Of a stretch of 64,000 nt of DNA, positions 44,806-54,916 are shown one piece after another (the first letter of the stretch is position 1; each line of letters starts with the position of its first letter). The notes under the pieces were generated by a model. It was not told the origin of the DNA and did not search any database. It saw nothing but the letters and a program-made list of their open reading frames with translations. The stretch is from Pontibacter vulgaris (lineage in GTDB: Bacteria; Bacteroidota; Bacteroidia; Cytophagales; Hymenobacteraceae): the NCBI RefSeq assembly GCF_022758145.1, contig NZ_JAJVDH010000002.1:558001-622000 (forward strand), in the 5' to 3' direction. The position numbers and the translations under genes are program-made.

Positions 44806-45885
44806 ATGAGCAATTCTTACGGCAAGCTTTTCAGGATCACGACCTTTGGCGAATCGCATGGCCCGGCGGTTGGCGTAATAGTGGATGGTTGCCCGGCAGG
44901 CCTTGATATAAGTATAGATGAAATCCAGGAAGCTCTGGACCGCCGCCGCCCCGGACAATCTGATATAACCACACCACGCAAAGAGGAAGATAAGGTAACT
45001 ATACTTTCGGGTATTTTTGAAGGCAAGAGTACAGGTACTCCCATTGCCCTGGTGGTAAACAACAAAGACCAGCACAGCCACGATTACAGCCACATAGAGC
45101 ATGCCTTCAGGCCATCGCATGCCGATTATACTTTTACAGCCAAGTATGGCTTGCGCGATTACCGAGGTGGCGGCCGCAGCTCGGCCCGCGAAACGGTTGC
45201 ACGGGTAGCAGCCGGAGCACTGGCTGCCAAGCTACTGCAGAAGTATGGCATTAGCATTAAGGCCTTTGTGTCGCAGGTAGGAAGTATAAAATTGCGCAAG
45301 CACTACTCCAAACTTAACCTTAACCTGATTGACTCAAATAAAGTACGCTGCCCTGATGGCCAGACTGCTGCCCGCATGATCGGTTTGATAGAAGATGCCC
45401 GAAATACGCTGGATACGATAGGTGGTGTAATAACTTGCGTGATCACAGGTGTTCCGGCCGGTCTGGGAGAGCCTGTGTTTGATAAGTTACATGCGGAGTT
45501 AGGCAAGGCAATGCTAAGTATAAATGCTGTGAAAGGCTTTGAGTATGGCAGCGGCTTCGAAGGTGTAAAAATGCGCGGCTCCCAGCACAACGACGAGTTT
45601 TATACCGATGCACAAGGCAACATCCGGACACGCACCAACTACTCAGGTGGCATACAGGGTGGCATCAGCAATGGTCAGGATATTTACTTTAATGTAGCCT
45701 TTAAACCGGTTGCCACTATACTTCAGCCACAGCAAACTATAAACGATGCCGGTGAGGAGGTTATACTTCAAGGCAAAGGCCGCCACGACCCTTGTGTATT
45801 ACCGCGCGCTGTACCTATAGTAGATGCCATGGCAGCGCTGGTTCTGGCAGATTTTGTGTTGCGCCAGAAAGTGAACAAAGTATAA
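44806..45885 (+). CDS. aroC: Chorismate synthase
   Basis: A 359-residue enzyme for the last shikimate step, removing phosphate from EPSP to give chorismate, using reduced [21 protein letters not shown] (about 13-30), [21 protein letters not shown] (about 122-133) and [13 protein letters not shown] (about 324-336) are the signatures. It starts 3 bp after batD, so it is probably translationally coupled to it, an unexpected partner. A terminator lies at 46001. Confidence 0.98.
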   Translation: MSNSYGKLFRITTFGESHGPAVGVIVDGCPAGLDISIDEIQEALDRRRPGQSDITTPRKEEDKVTILSGIFEGKSTGTPIALVVNNKDQHSHDYSHIEHAFRPSHADYTFTAKYGLRDYRGGGRSSARETVARVAAGALAAKLLQKYGISIKAFVSQVGSIKLRKHYSKLNLNLIDSNKVRCPDGQTAARMIGLIEDARNTLDTIGGVITCVITGVPAGLGEPVFDKLHAELGKAMLSINAVKGFEYGSGFEGVKMRGSQHNDEFYTDAQGNIRTRTNYSGGIQGGISNGQDIYFNVAFKPVATILQPQQTINDAGEEVILQGKGRHDPCVLPRAVPIVDAMAALVLADFVLRQKVNKV

Positions 45886-46000
45886 GTTATAGTTGCTCAA
45901 ATAAGCACCTTGCACTTTTAAACTTAGCAGTTCTTGTTTATAAGAATATACTTGCACTAGCTATTTGCCAAGCTTGGGAATCATTGGTAAGTATAAAAAC

Positions 46001-46037
46001 AAAGAGCCGCTCCCTGTTATCAGGAACGGCTCTTTTT
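46001..46037. terminator. Bidirectional hairpin terminator
   Basis: AAAGAGCCG/CGGCTCTTT arms with an inner CCTG/CAGG stem, followed by T's, between aroC and the convergent antiporter gene. Confidence 0.88.
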
Positions 46038-46053
46038 ATAGTTTGAATTCAGA

Positions 46054-47442
46054 TTAGAACAAGTGGAGGTGCACTACCAGGAACCAGATCAGTACCAGTA
46101 CTGGTAACAGGAACGGAATGGAGTAGCGCACAATGTAGCCGAAAAACGATGGCATTTTTATACCAGCACTTTCTGCAATGGCTTTCACCATAAAGTTAGG
46201 GCCGTTACCAATGTAGGTAAAGGCACCAAACAGCACTGATGCCAACGAAATAGCTTCCAGCAGAACCAGCGTAATTGGGTCAGTACCAGTGCCGGTAGCA
46301 AACTGTCTTACCTCTACCACACTGTTCTGTGCCATATCATACTTGGCCATAGCCAGCGATAGGAAGTTGGCATAGGTTGGAGCATTATCCAGGAAACCAG
46401 ACAAAGAACCGGTAGCCCAGTACAGGAAGTTTGGTGTAATGTATTGTGCATATTGCGGAGAAGAAGCGATAGCTGCTGAAAGTTGCAAGGCTGGCATCAT
46501 GGTAAAGAAAATACCAAAGAACAGGAACACTACTTCCAGGATAGGGTGAAAGCTGAACTGATTACCGGCAAGAGCAGTTTTGCTGGAGTTACGGTAGCAG
46601 AAGTATGCTGCAGTCAGCTGTATGATTTCGCGCAGGAAAGAGAATTTATTGCCATCGTAAGCAATGTGCGGCAGGTTCTCTATAACATTCGGATCAAGGA
46701 AAATAGCTCCAATAATAATGGCAAGCCAGAACAGGTTGCGCTTTCCTTTAATATAAAATTCAGTATGCTCTTCTATTTTGGCTTTAACTTCCGGGCGTGG
46801 CGTATAATCTGTTTTTTTGTTACGGCTGTCTACAATAAAGAACACCAGGCACAGCAAAGCGATAACTACCACCCAGGGTACAATTAAATGCTGAAGTGTC
46901 CAGAAGAACGGCACCCCTTTCAGAAAACCGATAAACAGCGGAGGGTCTCCGAGCGGGGTAAGCAAACCACCCGCGTTACTCACTATAAATATAAAAAATA
47001 CGATCTGGTAAGGCTTTATGCGGTGCAGATTCAAACGTATAAACGGGCGGATCAGTAGAAGCGAAGCACCTGTTGTACCTACTAAATTAGCGAGTACTGC
47101 GCCAAGTGCTACCATGGCCACGTTCATGGCCGGAGTTGCGTTAGCGTTAATGTTAACATAAATACCGCCTGCAGCAATGTATAAAGCGCTTAACAGGATA
47201 GCAAAAGAAGCATACTCCGCTAGTGTATGTATAGGCATGTGCACATCGTGCAGCACAAAAAGGTAATAAGCCAGCACAGTTAAGCCCAGGCTAACTGCTA
47301 CTTTTTTATAGTTGTGTTCCCAGAAGTGGCCAAAAAGTACCGGGCCACTGGCGATCATACCTATAAGAATCAGAAACGGGATAATGAGAAATGCAGGGGG
47401 CTGATGCTGTACTTGCGCCAGTAAAATTGTAAAATTTAGCAT
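46054..47442 (-). CDS. Sodium:proton antiporter-like membrane protein (ion transporter superfamily)
   Basis: A 462-residue protein with about 11-12 hydrophobic segments. VGTTGASLLLIRPFI (about 120-134), SNAGGLLTPLGDPPLFIGFL (about 156-175) and a later FLDNAPTYANFL repeat are typical of the NhaD/ArsB/CitM ion transporter superfamily; databases usually call this type a putative sodium:proton antiporter. The substrate is not certain. It is monocistronic. Confidence 0.82.
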   Translation of the reverse strand: MLNFTILLAQVQHQPPAFLIIPFLILIGMIASGPVLFGHFWEHNYKKVAVSLGLTVLAYYLFVLHDVHMPIHTLAEYASFAILLSALYIAAGGIYVNINANATPAMNVAMVALGAVLANLVGTTGASLLLIRPFIRLNLHRIKPYQIVFFIFIVSNAGGLLTPLGDPPLFIGFLKGVPFFWTLQHLIVPWVVVIALLCLVFFIVDSRNKKTDYTPRPEVKAKIEEHTEFYIKGKRNLFWLAIIIGAIFLDPNVIENLPHIAYDGNKFSFLREIIQLTAAYFCYRNSSKTALAGNQFSFHPILEVVFLFFGIFFTMMPALQLSAAIASSPQYAQYITPNFLYWATGSLSGFLDNAPTYANFLSLAMAKYDMAQNSVVEVRQFATGTGTDPITLVLLEAISLASVLFGAFTYIGNGPNFMVKAIAESAGIKMPSFFGYIVRYSIPFLLPVLVLIWFLVVHLHLF

Positions 47443-47656
47443 GCGGAATGCAGGGGGTTACTTCTTGTTAAAAATTTAACTGTAACACAAAGTTATACTT
47501 TCTGAGTTAAAATGCTATTTAAATAGCTGTTTTAGCCTTTCATAACAAAAGCTAAATACTGCAGTATAAGCCTGTATCCTACTTCTCAGAATTATTAGTT
47601 AATTTTGGAAACTTAATAACTAATGCTCAAGTTTTAATTTAAAACCTTGCTATATC

Positions 47657-48271
47657 ATGTTAGAAAATAAAGAAAAAGTGGTTTCGGTTTATGCTGAGGC
47701 TAACCCGAATCCCGAGTCTATGAAGCTGGTAATGAACGTGCAACTGTTGCCAGAAGGCCAGAGCGTAGATTACCCAACGCTTGAAAGCGCTATGGAGTCG
47801 CCGCTGGCGCAAGAGCTTTTCAACTTCGATTATGTATCAAGAGTATTTATCGCCAATAACTTTGTAACCATTACAAAAGCATCTGAGCTTGAGTGGACAA
47901 AACTGATTCCGGAGCTGCGCACTTTCCTTAAGTCTTATATTGAGGCAGGCGGCCCTGTGTTTAATGAAGGTTTTGTGGCTAAAAAGCAGGCTGCAACTAC
48001 AGAAGGCGATGTTACTGCAACTGCAGAAGATGCTGAGATATCTAAAAAAGTAATTGACCTGTTAGAGAATTATGTGCGTCCGGCTGTTGAGCAGGATGGT
48101 GGTAACATCACTTTCAAGTCTTATAAAGATGGCGTAGTAACTGTGCACCTGCAAGGTTCTTGCAGCGGTTGCCCATCTGCTACTGTAACACTTAAAGCCG
48201 GTATCGAGAACCTGCTGAAGCGTATGGTACCTGAAGTTACCGAAGTAGTTGCCGATGGCGTGACTATCTAA
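47657..48271 (+). CDS. Nfu-type iron-sulfur cluster scaffold protein
   Basis: A 204-residue protein. The N-terminal half (NPNPESMKLVMN, about 17-28) is the Nfu N-domain, and the C-terminal half has the NifU-like domain with CSGCPSATVTLKAGIE, whose CxxC binds a 4Fe-4S cluster for transfer to client proteins. Domain order is the standard Nfu one. It is monocistronic with a terminator at 48295. Confidence 0.93.
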   Translation: MLENKEKVVSVYAEANPNPESMKLVMNVQLLPEGQSVDYPTLESAMESPLAQELFNFDYVSRVFIANNFVTITKASELEWTKLIPELRTFLKSYIEAGGPVFNEGFVAKKQAATTEGDVTATAEDAEISKKVIDLLENYVRPAVEQDGGNITFKSYKDGVVTVHLQGSCSGCPSATVTLKAGIENLLKRMVPEVTEVVADGVTI

Positions 48272-48294
48272 GACTTTCAAAGTATAAAGTATAA

Positions 48295-48330
48295 AACAGA
48301 AGCCAGCTGCGAGAGTAGCTGGCTTCTGTT
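48295..48330 (+). terminator. Hairpin terminator of the Nfu gene
   Basis: Perfect 14-base arms with an 8-base loop, 23 bp after the stop. Confidence 0.85.
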
Positions 48331-48419
48331 GTTTTGAGCAAGTATGAAACTTGAATGGTGGCAGGTCTTTTTGCGTTGCTTTTTATTAACGGAATGCTTT
48401 ACTGCCAGAAATCACTTAT

Positions 48420-48461
48420 AAACAGAAAAGCCCGAAGCTATTGCCCCGGGCTTTTCTGTTT
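48420..48461 (-). terminator. Hairpin terminator of secDF
   Basis: Perfect 15-base arms (48420-48434, 48447-48461) with a 12-base loop, 15 bp after the secDF stop on the minus strand. Confidence 0.87.
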
Positions 48462-48476
48462 ATGTGCTAAAGCTAA

Positions 48477-51464
48477 TTAGCGAACTTTCTGAGCTGCTGC
48501 CTGCGGAGCAGGAGCCGGCTTATTCTCAGCTTTCATGGTATCTACTACAATCGGAGCTGCAATGAACAACGATGAGTAAGTACCGAACAGAATACCGATC
48601 AGCATGGCAAGTGAGAAGCCGCGAAGCACTTCACCACCAAATATGAACAATACCAGTACCACCATAAATACGGTTGCAGAAGTAATGATCGTACGGCTGA
48701 AAGTATGGATCAGGGCTGGGTTTACTACCTCTCTGATGTGTTTACGTGGATTTTCATCCAGGTACTCACGAATACGGTCAAAGATTACCACGGTATCGTT
48801 AATAGAGAAACCAATGATGGTAAGTATAGCTGCAATAAATACCTGGTCCATTTCATAAGAGATACCAAACAGATCAAGTATAGCAAAGATCGCGATGATC
48901 ATCAGGGAGTCGTGAAGCAAGGCTACCACACCACCCAATGAGAACTGCCAGTTACGGAAGCGGAGCATTACGTAAACGAAGATACCTGCCAGCGCTAATA
49001 CAAGTGAGATCATGGCTGTGTTCTGGATATCATCTGCCATTGTAGCACCTACCTTAGATGAGCTTAATACTTTAGGGTTCAGGTTGCTGTATTCTCCCAA
49101 ACCTGCATCTAGGGCTGCTTTTACCTGCTCGTCTGCTTCAACGCTTTCATCATCAGCCAACCAGCTTGTAATTACTTTCATGCGGTTAGATGCACCAAAA
49201 GTTTTTACTTCAGTACCAGCTTCCTGGAAGTTATCTACCAACGAAGCACGGATGTCAGAAGCAGGAACTGCTTTATCGAATTCAACTACATAAGAGCGGC
49301 CACCTTTAAAGTCAACACCCAGGTTTGGTCCTTTAATAGCCATCGCTACAAAGCCGAACACAAGTATAGCCAGTGAGAATGCATAAGCAGGTTTTTTCCA
49401 CTTCATTACATCAAACTTCACGTTCTGGAACATTCTCTCGGCTAATGCATTAGAGAACGACAGTTTACCAGCTCTCTTGAAAGTAGATTCAATAAACAGG
49501 CGCGAAATAAATACTGATGTAAAGAATGAAGTTACGATACCCAACATCAACGTAATTGCGAAGCCTTTAACCGGACCTGAACCGAAGAAGTAAAGTATAA
49601 AACCAGCCAGGAACGTAGTAACGTTGGCATCAAGAATAGTCATGAATGCTTTGTCGTAACCTTTGTTGATTACTTCACGCATGCTCAGGCCTTTTCTGGC
49701 TTCTTCACGCATACGTTCGAATATCAATACGTTCGCATCTACGGCCATACCCAGTGTAAGTACGATACCCGCGATACCAGGCAATGTAAGCGCAGCGTTA
49801 AACTGGGCAAGTATACCAAGTATAAAGAATACGTTGAATACAAGTGCTAAGTCAGCGATGAAACCACCACGGCTATAGTAAGCGATCATGAACACAACCA
49901 CGATCAAAAGACCTGCCAGTGTAGAGATCAGACCCTGGTTGATTGCCTCCTGGCCTAGTGACGGACCAACGATAGCTTCCTCAACGATACGTGTTGGAGC
50001 CGGCATTTTACCAGCTTTCAGGATGTTAGCTAAGTCTTGTGCTTCTTCAATAGCAAAGTTACCAGAGATAGAAGAGTTACCACCTGTGATTTCGCCTTGT
50101 ACTACCGGCGCAGAGTATACATAATTATCAAGTACGATCGCAACCTGACGGTTAACGTTGGCACCTGTTAAACGAGCCCATTTCTTAGCACCTGTTGGGT
50201 TCATGGTCATGCTGATCTCAGGACGGCCAGTCTGGTCGAAATCCTGGCGTGCATCGTTTACGGCTTCACCTGTAAGAGGAGCTTTTCCGTCACGGCCTTT
50301 CTTAATAGCGTAGAACTCTACAAATTCCTGGCGGTTATCACCTGCAATAGGCTTAACACCCCAAAGGAACTTCATGTTAGGAGGGAAGATAGCACGAACC
50401 TCAGGGCGTGCAAAAATATCATTGATACGGGCTGTATCGCGCACGTTAGCACCAATACCACCTGGCATTTGCGTGAACAAACGAGCCAGTACGCCAGTCT
50501 GAGCGGCTGCAGAATCAACAGCAGGAGTTTCTTTAGTATCAGCTTTTGCAATAGTAGTTGAGTCAGCTTTTGTAGAATCCGAAGCAGCTGCTTTAGCAAG
50601 TACGTCTTCAGCAGAATCAGGCTTAGCAGCAGCATTAGCTAGGGCATCACCTTTAGCTTTTGTCTTAACGTTCAGTTTGCCTGCTTTTTCCTGAGTAGTC
50701 AGGTACTCATTCAGCTGCATAAAGTATGGCGAGAACTCTTCAGGAGTCCATACTTCCCAAAACTCCAGGTTAGCCATACCTTGTAATAATTTACGTACGC
50801 GGTCTGGGTTATCGATACCCGGAAGCTCGATCTGGATACGGCCAGTACCTTTCAGGCGCTGGATGTTTGGCTGGTTTACACCGAATTTATCGATACGTGT
50901 GCGCAGAATGTTGAAAGAGCGGTCAATAGCATCTTCCACTTCTTTGTCAATTACCTTCAGTACATCAGCGTTAGAAGATTCGTAGCTGATTTTGCCGCGG
51001 TTGGCATTGTTAGAGAAAATGCGGCTCAGGCGTCCGTTAGGCTCTACCTCGCGATAAGCTTCGCCGAAAAGTGTAGTAAAGCTTTCCTGGCTGGTTTTCT
51101 GTAACTGCTGCGCGCGTGCCAGTGCTTTCAGGAAATTAGGGTCTTTGCTGTTGCCGGACATAGACTTGATGATCTCGATAGGAGAAACTTCAAGCACCAC
51201 GTGCATACCGCCTTTAAGGTCAAGACCAAGGCCTAATTCGTTTTCTTTAACCTGCTGGTAAGTCATGCCCATAAATACAGGCTCTTTCCAAACAGAATCC
51301 AGGTAGTCTTGCTTTTTGGCATTATCTACATTGCCCTGTGCATCAGTAGCGTAGGCCTCGGCCTTTTTCTGCACATTGTTGGCAACAAACGAAAACGACA
51401 GGTAGTACGCGCAAAGCGCCGATACTATTACTGTCAGAACAATAATTAAGGTTTTATTCCGCAT
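48477..51464 (-). CDS. secDF: Fused protein translocase subunit SecDF
   Basis: A 995-residue fusion of SecD (about 1-615) and SecF (about 650-975), the form common in Bacteroidota. It uses the proton gradient to help pull exported proteins from the Sec channel. Twelve membrane segments are expected. SecD signatures LGLDLKGGMHVVLEV, GTGRIQIELPG and GMAVDANVLIFERMREE and SecF GFSINDTVVIFDRIRE are present. An Ala/Asp/Ser/Thr-rich insert sits in the periplasmic region at about 270-315. Several AAGTATA words lie inside the gene. Confidence 0.97.
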   Translation of the reverse strand: MRNKTLIIVLTVIVSALCAYYLSFSFVANNVQKKAEAYATDAQGNVDNAKKQDYLDSVWKEPVFMGMTYQQVKENELGLGLDLKGGMHVVLEVSPIEIIKSMSGNSKDPNFLKALARAQQLQKTSQESFTTLFGEAYREVEPNGRLSRIFSNNANRGKISYESSNADVLKVIDKEVEDAIDRSFNILRTRIDKFGVNQPNIQRLKGTGRIQIELPGIDNPDRVRKLLQGMANLEFWEVWTPEEFSPYFMQLNEYLTTQEKAGKLNVKTKAKGDALANAAAKPDSAEDVLAKAAASDSTKADSTTIAKADTKETPAVDSAAAQTGVLARLFTQMPGGIGANVRDTARINDIFARPEVRAIFPPNMKFLWGVKPIAGDNRQEFVEFYAIKKGRDGKAPLTGEAVNDARQDFDQTGRPEISMTMNPTGAKKWARLTGANVNRQVAIVLDNYVYSAPVVQGEITGGNSSISGNFAIEEAQDLANILKAGKMPAPTRIVEEAIVGPSLGQEAINQGLISTLAGLLIVVVFMIAYYSRGGFIADLALVFNVFFILGILAQFNAALTLPGIAGIVLTLGMAVDANVLIFERMREEARKGLSMREVINKGYDKAFMTILDANVTTFLAGFILYFFGSGPVKGFAITLMLGIVTSFFTSVFISRLFIESTFKRAGKLSFSNALAERMFQNVKFDVMKWKKPAYAFSLAILVFGFVAMAIKGPNLGVDFKGGRSYVVEFDKAVPASDIRASLVDNFQEAGTEVKTFGASNRMKVITSWLADDESVEADEQVKAALDAGLGEYSNLNPKVLSSSKVGATMADDIQNTAMISLVLALAGIFVYVMLRFRNWQFSLGGVVALLHDSLMIIAIFAILDLFGISYEMDQVFIAAILTIIGFSINDTVVIFDRIREYLDENPRKHIREVVNPALIHTFSRTIITSATVFMVVLVLFIFGGEVLRGFSLAMLIGILFGTYSSLFIAAPIVVDTMKAENKPAPAPQAAAQKVR

Positions 51465-51636
51465 TGTTGGTTAAAAATGAATGAAGCGTATAAGTATAAT
51501 AAATTAAAATCTGCAGGTAACACGGGAGCCGGAAGTATTATATAAACTATGCGAAAGCACAACAGCGTTCCGTACCGTGTTAAAAACTGCTGCGAAAGCA
51601 GCTTTCAGTTAAATGAAATAGGAGGGAATTACAGCC

Positions 51637-52011
51637 TTAAGGGGCGTTTGGCTGTATGGTAACGGGAAATAGCTGGGCTATAAAACTTATGCCGGCAGGC
51701 TTGGCTACCATAGCTGGCAGCGGCTCGTCGGTTGGTTGTGCAAAATCAGGGAAAGGAGCCGGTTTAAGGGCCTGGCCTAGGTTAAGGGCTACAAAAGAAG
51801 TTGTTGCCTCCAGCGATACTTTCTGCTTTACAACTGTTTTATGCTCCTTTTCAGGGGCAGTTGTCAGTTCAGAAGATGTTTGCTTCGGAGCTGCCTTAGC
51901 CGGGTATGTATACGCCACCACTTCCTGGCCATTGAGCATAAGCGCCCAAAGCAGGGTTACGGACATCAGCAGATGCCTGAAGTGATAGTGTATGGTTTTA
52001 GCGTTTGGCAT
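51637..52011 (-). CDS. Hypothetical exported or membrane protein
   Basis: A 124-residue protein. A signal-like helix at about 14-30 (LLMSVTLLWALMLNGQEVVA) is followed by a Pro-, Thr- and Lys-rich low-complexity region. No family recognised. It lies between secDF (172 bp after its stop) and the KtrA-like gene on the same strand. The even polar tail leaves doubt about function. Confidence 0.5.
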   Translation of the reverse strand: MPNAKTIHYHFRHLLMSVTLLWALMLNGQEVVAYTYPAKAAPKQTSSELTTAPEKEHKTVVKQKVSLEATTSFVALNLGQALKPAPFPDFAQPTDEPLPAMVAKPAGISFIAQLFPVTIQPNAP

Positions 52012-52054
52012 GTGTATTTACAAATGTAACGCCTTTCTCGAAAAAATAAAATCC

Positions 52055-52750
52055 TTAGCGGTTAACTTCTATAAAACGTTTCACATCCTGTTTTTTACCA
52101 ATAAGAATCAGGATATCAGTTGAATAGATAACGGTATCAGCTTTAGGTACCCCGATAATGTGCTCTACCAGGGTTGGTTTTCCGTCTTGTATCTCCTCAA
52201 AAAAACGTTTTATAGTAATCATGTTGAGGTTATACTTCTCGCGCAGCGATATGGCAGCAATGCTTTTATTAGCCACAGCACGTGGCGTATTTATCTCTAC
52301 AATTTCGTAGTTATCGGGCAGCGGCAGAAAGGTGCGTATACTTGGCTGTAGCAGGCGTTCGGCTACTGTTTTACCAACTTCACCCTCCGGCGACAGGATT
52401 TCTTTAACGCCCATTTTCTCAAGTATGCGGCGTTGCTGTTTGTTAGATGCCCTGGTAATAATGCGCTTGATGTTCAGCTCCTGCAGGTTGGCAGTAGTGA
52501 TTAGCAAAGCTTCAAAATCTTCGCCTATGGCAACTACCACGGCATCTAACTCTTGCAGGTTCTGTGCTTCCAGTGCCCGCAGGTCAGTGGCATCCAGGGC
52601 AACGGCGTACGCTACGTCGTCCTTAATATCTTCTACATGGTCTTCATCTACGTCCATGGCCAGCACTTCGGCACCACGTTCTGCAAGGGTACGGGCAATC
52701 GAGTTACCGAATACGCCCAGGCCAATAACCGCAAATTTATACTTAACCAT
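52055..52750 (-). CDS. KtrA/TrkA-like potassium-uptake regulatory protein
   Basis: A 231-residue protein. The Rossmann NAD(H)-binding domain starts FAVIGLGVFGNSIARTLAER (about 5-24) with acidic AMDVDEDHVED; a TrkA-C-like domain follows. It would gate a Trk/Ktr potassium channel, but no channel gene is in the window. It overlaps udk by 8 bp and is cotranscribed after it. Confidence 0.9.
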   Translation of the reverse strand: MVKYKFAVIGLGVFGNSIARTLAERGAEVLAMDVDEDHVEDIKDDVAYAVALDATDLRALEAQNLQELDAVVVAIGEDFEALLITTANLQELNIKRIITRASNKQQRRILEKMGVKEILSPEGEVGKTVAERLLQPSIRTFLPLPDNYEIVEINTPRAVANKSIAAISLREKYNLNMITIKRFFEEIQDGKPTLVEHIIGVPKADTVIYSTDILILIGKKQDVKRFIEVNR

Positions 52751-53366
52751 TTTTGATCTTCGTGTTTAGGAACGTTGTTAATACATCCAGCCCGCGTTCG
52801 AAGTTCTGATTGTTCGGGATAATGATATCAGCATCGTTTTTATAAGGCTTGATGTACTTTTCGTAAGTTGGTGCCACGTGGTGGGTATAACGGTACAATA
52901 CATCATCCAGGTCGTAGCCGCGCTCTACCTTGTCGCGTACTATGCGGCGCTGCAGTTTAATATACTCTTTTGCATCTATGTATACTTTCAGGTCGAGCAG
53001 TTTTGCTATTTGCTCAAAGTAAAAAACAAAGATGCCTTCTACCACAACTATAGGAGCTGGTTTAAACTCCAGTTGCTTGGGTACCACATTTGGGTTGTTA
53101 AAAGTATATTCTGTTCTGTAAACGGTTTCGCCCTGGCTCACTTTTAAAACATCGTGTGCGTAGGCTTCGTCGTCTATGCAGGAAGGAAGGTCAAAATTGA
53201 CAACTCCGTTAAGGTCGCGTGTCTGGTGTTCGCGGTCTTTGTAGTAATTGTCCTGTGAGATAAGGCAGACGTTCTCTGGCGAAAACGACGTGAGTAGCTT
53301 ATTCAAAAAAGTGGTTTTTCCTGAAGCACTACCTCCTGTAATTCCGACGATATATGGCTTTTGCAT
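52743..53366 (-). CDS. udk: Uridine kinase
   Basis: A 207-residue P-loop kinase that phosphorylates uridine and cytidine with GTP or ATP. The P-loop is GGSASGKTT (about 10-18), and QDNYYKDRE, FDLPSCIDD and RRIVRDKVERG (about 140-150) are family motifs. It is the first gene of a two-gene unit with the KtrA-like gene, overlapping it by 8 bp. Confidence 0.95.
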   Translation of the reverse strand: MQKPYIVGITGGSASGKTTFLNKLLTSFSPENVCLISQDNYYKDREHQTRDLNGVVNFDLPSCIDDEAYAHDVLKVSQGETVYRTEYTFNNPNVVPKQLEFKPAPIVVVEGIFVFYFEQIAKLLDLKVYIDAKEYIKLQRRIVRDKVERGYDLDDVLYRYTHHVAPTYEKYIKPYKNDADIIIPNNQNFERGLDVLTTFLNTKIKNG

Positions 53367-53439
53367 TGGGAGTTATAGTTTCAGACTGCAAAATTAAGCT
53401 TTTGAGCAGTAATTGACTATACTTGTGCGTGTAAATATT

Positions 53440-54027
53440 TTATGCGCCTGCCTGGGCTTTCAGAAAGTTAACCAGTTTTCGGATGGCCTGGCCACGATGG
53501 CTGATAGCATTTTTTTCGGCTGCGCCCATTTGTGCAAAGGTTTGTTCGTGGCCATCGGGTAAAAATACCGGGTCGTAGCCAAAGCCTTTGTCGCCTTTCC
53601 ATTCGTGGGTTATAGTTCCGTTCACAATGCCTTCAAACTGATATTCCTGACCGTTTAAGTATAAAGTAACCGAAGTGCGGAAACGTGCTTTGCGGTTTTC
53701 AACTCCCTGCAAGCTTTGCAGTAGTTTTGTAATGTTGTCGGAGTCGGAGCGTTGCGGGCCGGCGTATCGTGCCGAGTAAACCCCTGGCGCACCACACAAT
53801 GCATCTACTTCCAGCCCGGAATCATCAGCAAAGCAATTAACTTTATACTTCTCCCAAACATACTGCGCCTTTTGCCGCGAATTTCCTTCCATAGTATCCT
53901 GGTCTTCGGCCAGTTCTTCGTGGCAACCAATGTCTTCTAGGCTCAGCAGTTTATACTTATCCGCAAGCATCTGGCTTACTTCAGCAATTTTATTCTTGTT
54001 ATTGGTGGCAAAGCAAAGATCGGTCAT
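53440..54027 (-). CDS. rdgB: Non-canonical purine NTP pyrophosphatase (RdgB/HAM1)
   Basis: A 195-residue house-cleaning enzyme that removes ITP, dITP and XTP. CFATNNKNKIAEV near the start and FADDSGLEVDAL (about 65-76) and SARYAGP are signatures; GFGYDPVFLPDG and SHRGQA complete the site. The start ATG at 54027 lies 8 bp from a 7-base tandem repeat at 54036-54063. Confidence 0.97.
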   Translation of the reverse strand: MTDLCFATNNKNKIAEVSQMLADKYKLLSLEDIGCHEELAEDQDTMEGNSRQKAQYVWEKYKVNCFADDSGLEVDALCGAPGVYSARYAGPQRSDSDNITKLLQSLQGVENRKARFRTSVTLYLNGQEYQFEGIVNGTITHEWKGDKGFGYDPVFLPDGHEQTFAQMGAAEKNAISHRGQAIRKLVNFLKAQAGA

Positions 54028-54035
54028 GGGAGTAG

Positions 54036-54063
54036 ATTGTTAGTTGTTAATTGCTTGTTGCTT
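54036..54063. repeat. Degenerate heptamer repeat upstream of rdgB
   Basis: Four 7-base units of the type RTTGYTW (for example ATTGTTA and GTTGCTT), ending 8 bases from the rdgB start codon. The same kind of unit appears at 56450-56470 near holB. Confidence 0.7.
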
Positions 54064-54218
54064 TGAAGCAGGTAGTACTTCTGATTATATAAGTGTACTG
54101 ACTTGGATTATACTTCTGTAAGGGAAGTCTCTCAATATGTAAGGCATTAATACAGATAGCAATCGTTAATTTTGACTTAAGTGTGAATAATTTAACAATC
54201 AGCAAATGCAATTAAATC

Positions 54219-54728
54219 TTAATGCAGATAAGCCGCTACTTCTCCATCCTGTAATACAACCTGTACATGTTCGCGCAGGGTAGTGGCAAGCGAGTAACCG
54301 GTATAGGTGGCAGCCACAGGGTACAACGTATGGTGGCGGTTAACCAGGGTAGCTATTTCTATTTTTTTGGGGTTGTGTTGCAGCAATGCGGCTAAAGTAA
54401 AGGCCAGCGTTTTGCCGGTGTTCAGTACATCATCTACTATAATTACTACCTTATCGGCTATACTTACCTCAGAAGGGTCTAACTTTACAGGCGTTTCCAG
54501 GGGGCTTACTTTATTAAGTGTAACCGTTAGCAATTGCACGTTTATCGGCGAAATACTGCGTAATTGTGTTGTTAGCATCGCAGCAAGTATGGCGCCTTTC
54601 TCATGTATACCTGCCAGCACAATGCCCTGTTCCTCTACGTTCTGCTCATAAATTTCATAAGCCATGCGGGTTATTTTCTGCCCGATCTGGTCTTTATTTA
54701 AAATGATGCTGTTATTTGCGTGTGTCAT
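54219..54728 (-). CDS. PyrR-like phosphoribosyltransferase family protein
   Basis: A 169-residue type I PRT. The PRPP-binding loop VVIIVDDVLNTGKTL (about 92-106) is clear, and ITRMAYEIYEQN near the start resembles the PyrR/uracil phosphoribosyltransferase branch. PyrR regulates pyrimidine genes by RNA binding and has weak UPRT activity; here neither the target nor neighbouring pyr genes are seen, so the role is uncertain. It is monocistronic, divergent from rpmE2. Confidence 0.85.
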   Translation of the reverse strand: MTHANNSIILNKDQIGQKITRMAYEIYEQNVEEQGIVLAGIHEKGAILAAMLTTQLRSISPINVQLLTVTLNKVSPLETPVKLDPSEVSIADKVVIIVDDVLNTGKTLAFTLAALLQHNPKKIEIATLVNRHHTLYPVAATYTGYSLATTLREHVQVVLQDGEVAAYLH

Positions 54729-54867
54729 GGTATTGATACGTAGGATGTTGGCTTAAGCCGCTGTTAGCTACCGAAGCAAATTTAAACAATATTACAAAGG
54801 AGTTGCTATATTTGGCCATCGGCTAAAATAATTTGGTTAATAGCGTTTTAAATTCAGAATTACTTAT

Positions 54868-54875
54868 TATTTTTG
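54868..54875 (+). promoter_or_regulatory. Probable -7 element of rpmE2
   Basis: TATTTTTG, matching TANNTTTG, 42 bp before the L31 start. Upstream at about 19-20 bases there is only GTTTT, a weak -33 box. Confidence 0.5.
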
Positions 54876-54916
54876 CAGTCCGAAGAAGAAATTAAGGTTA
54901 ATTAACGTTTATAATA

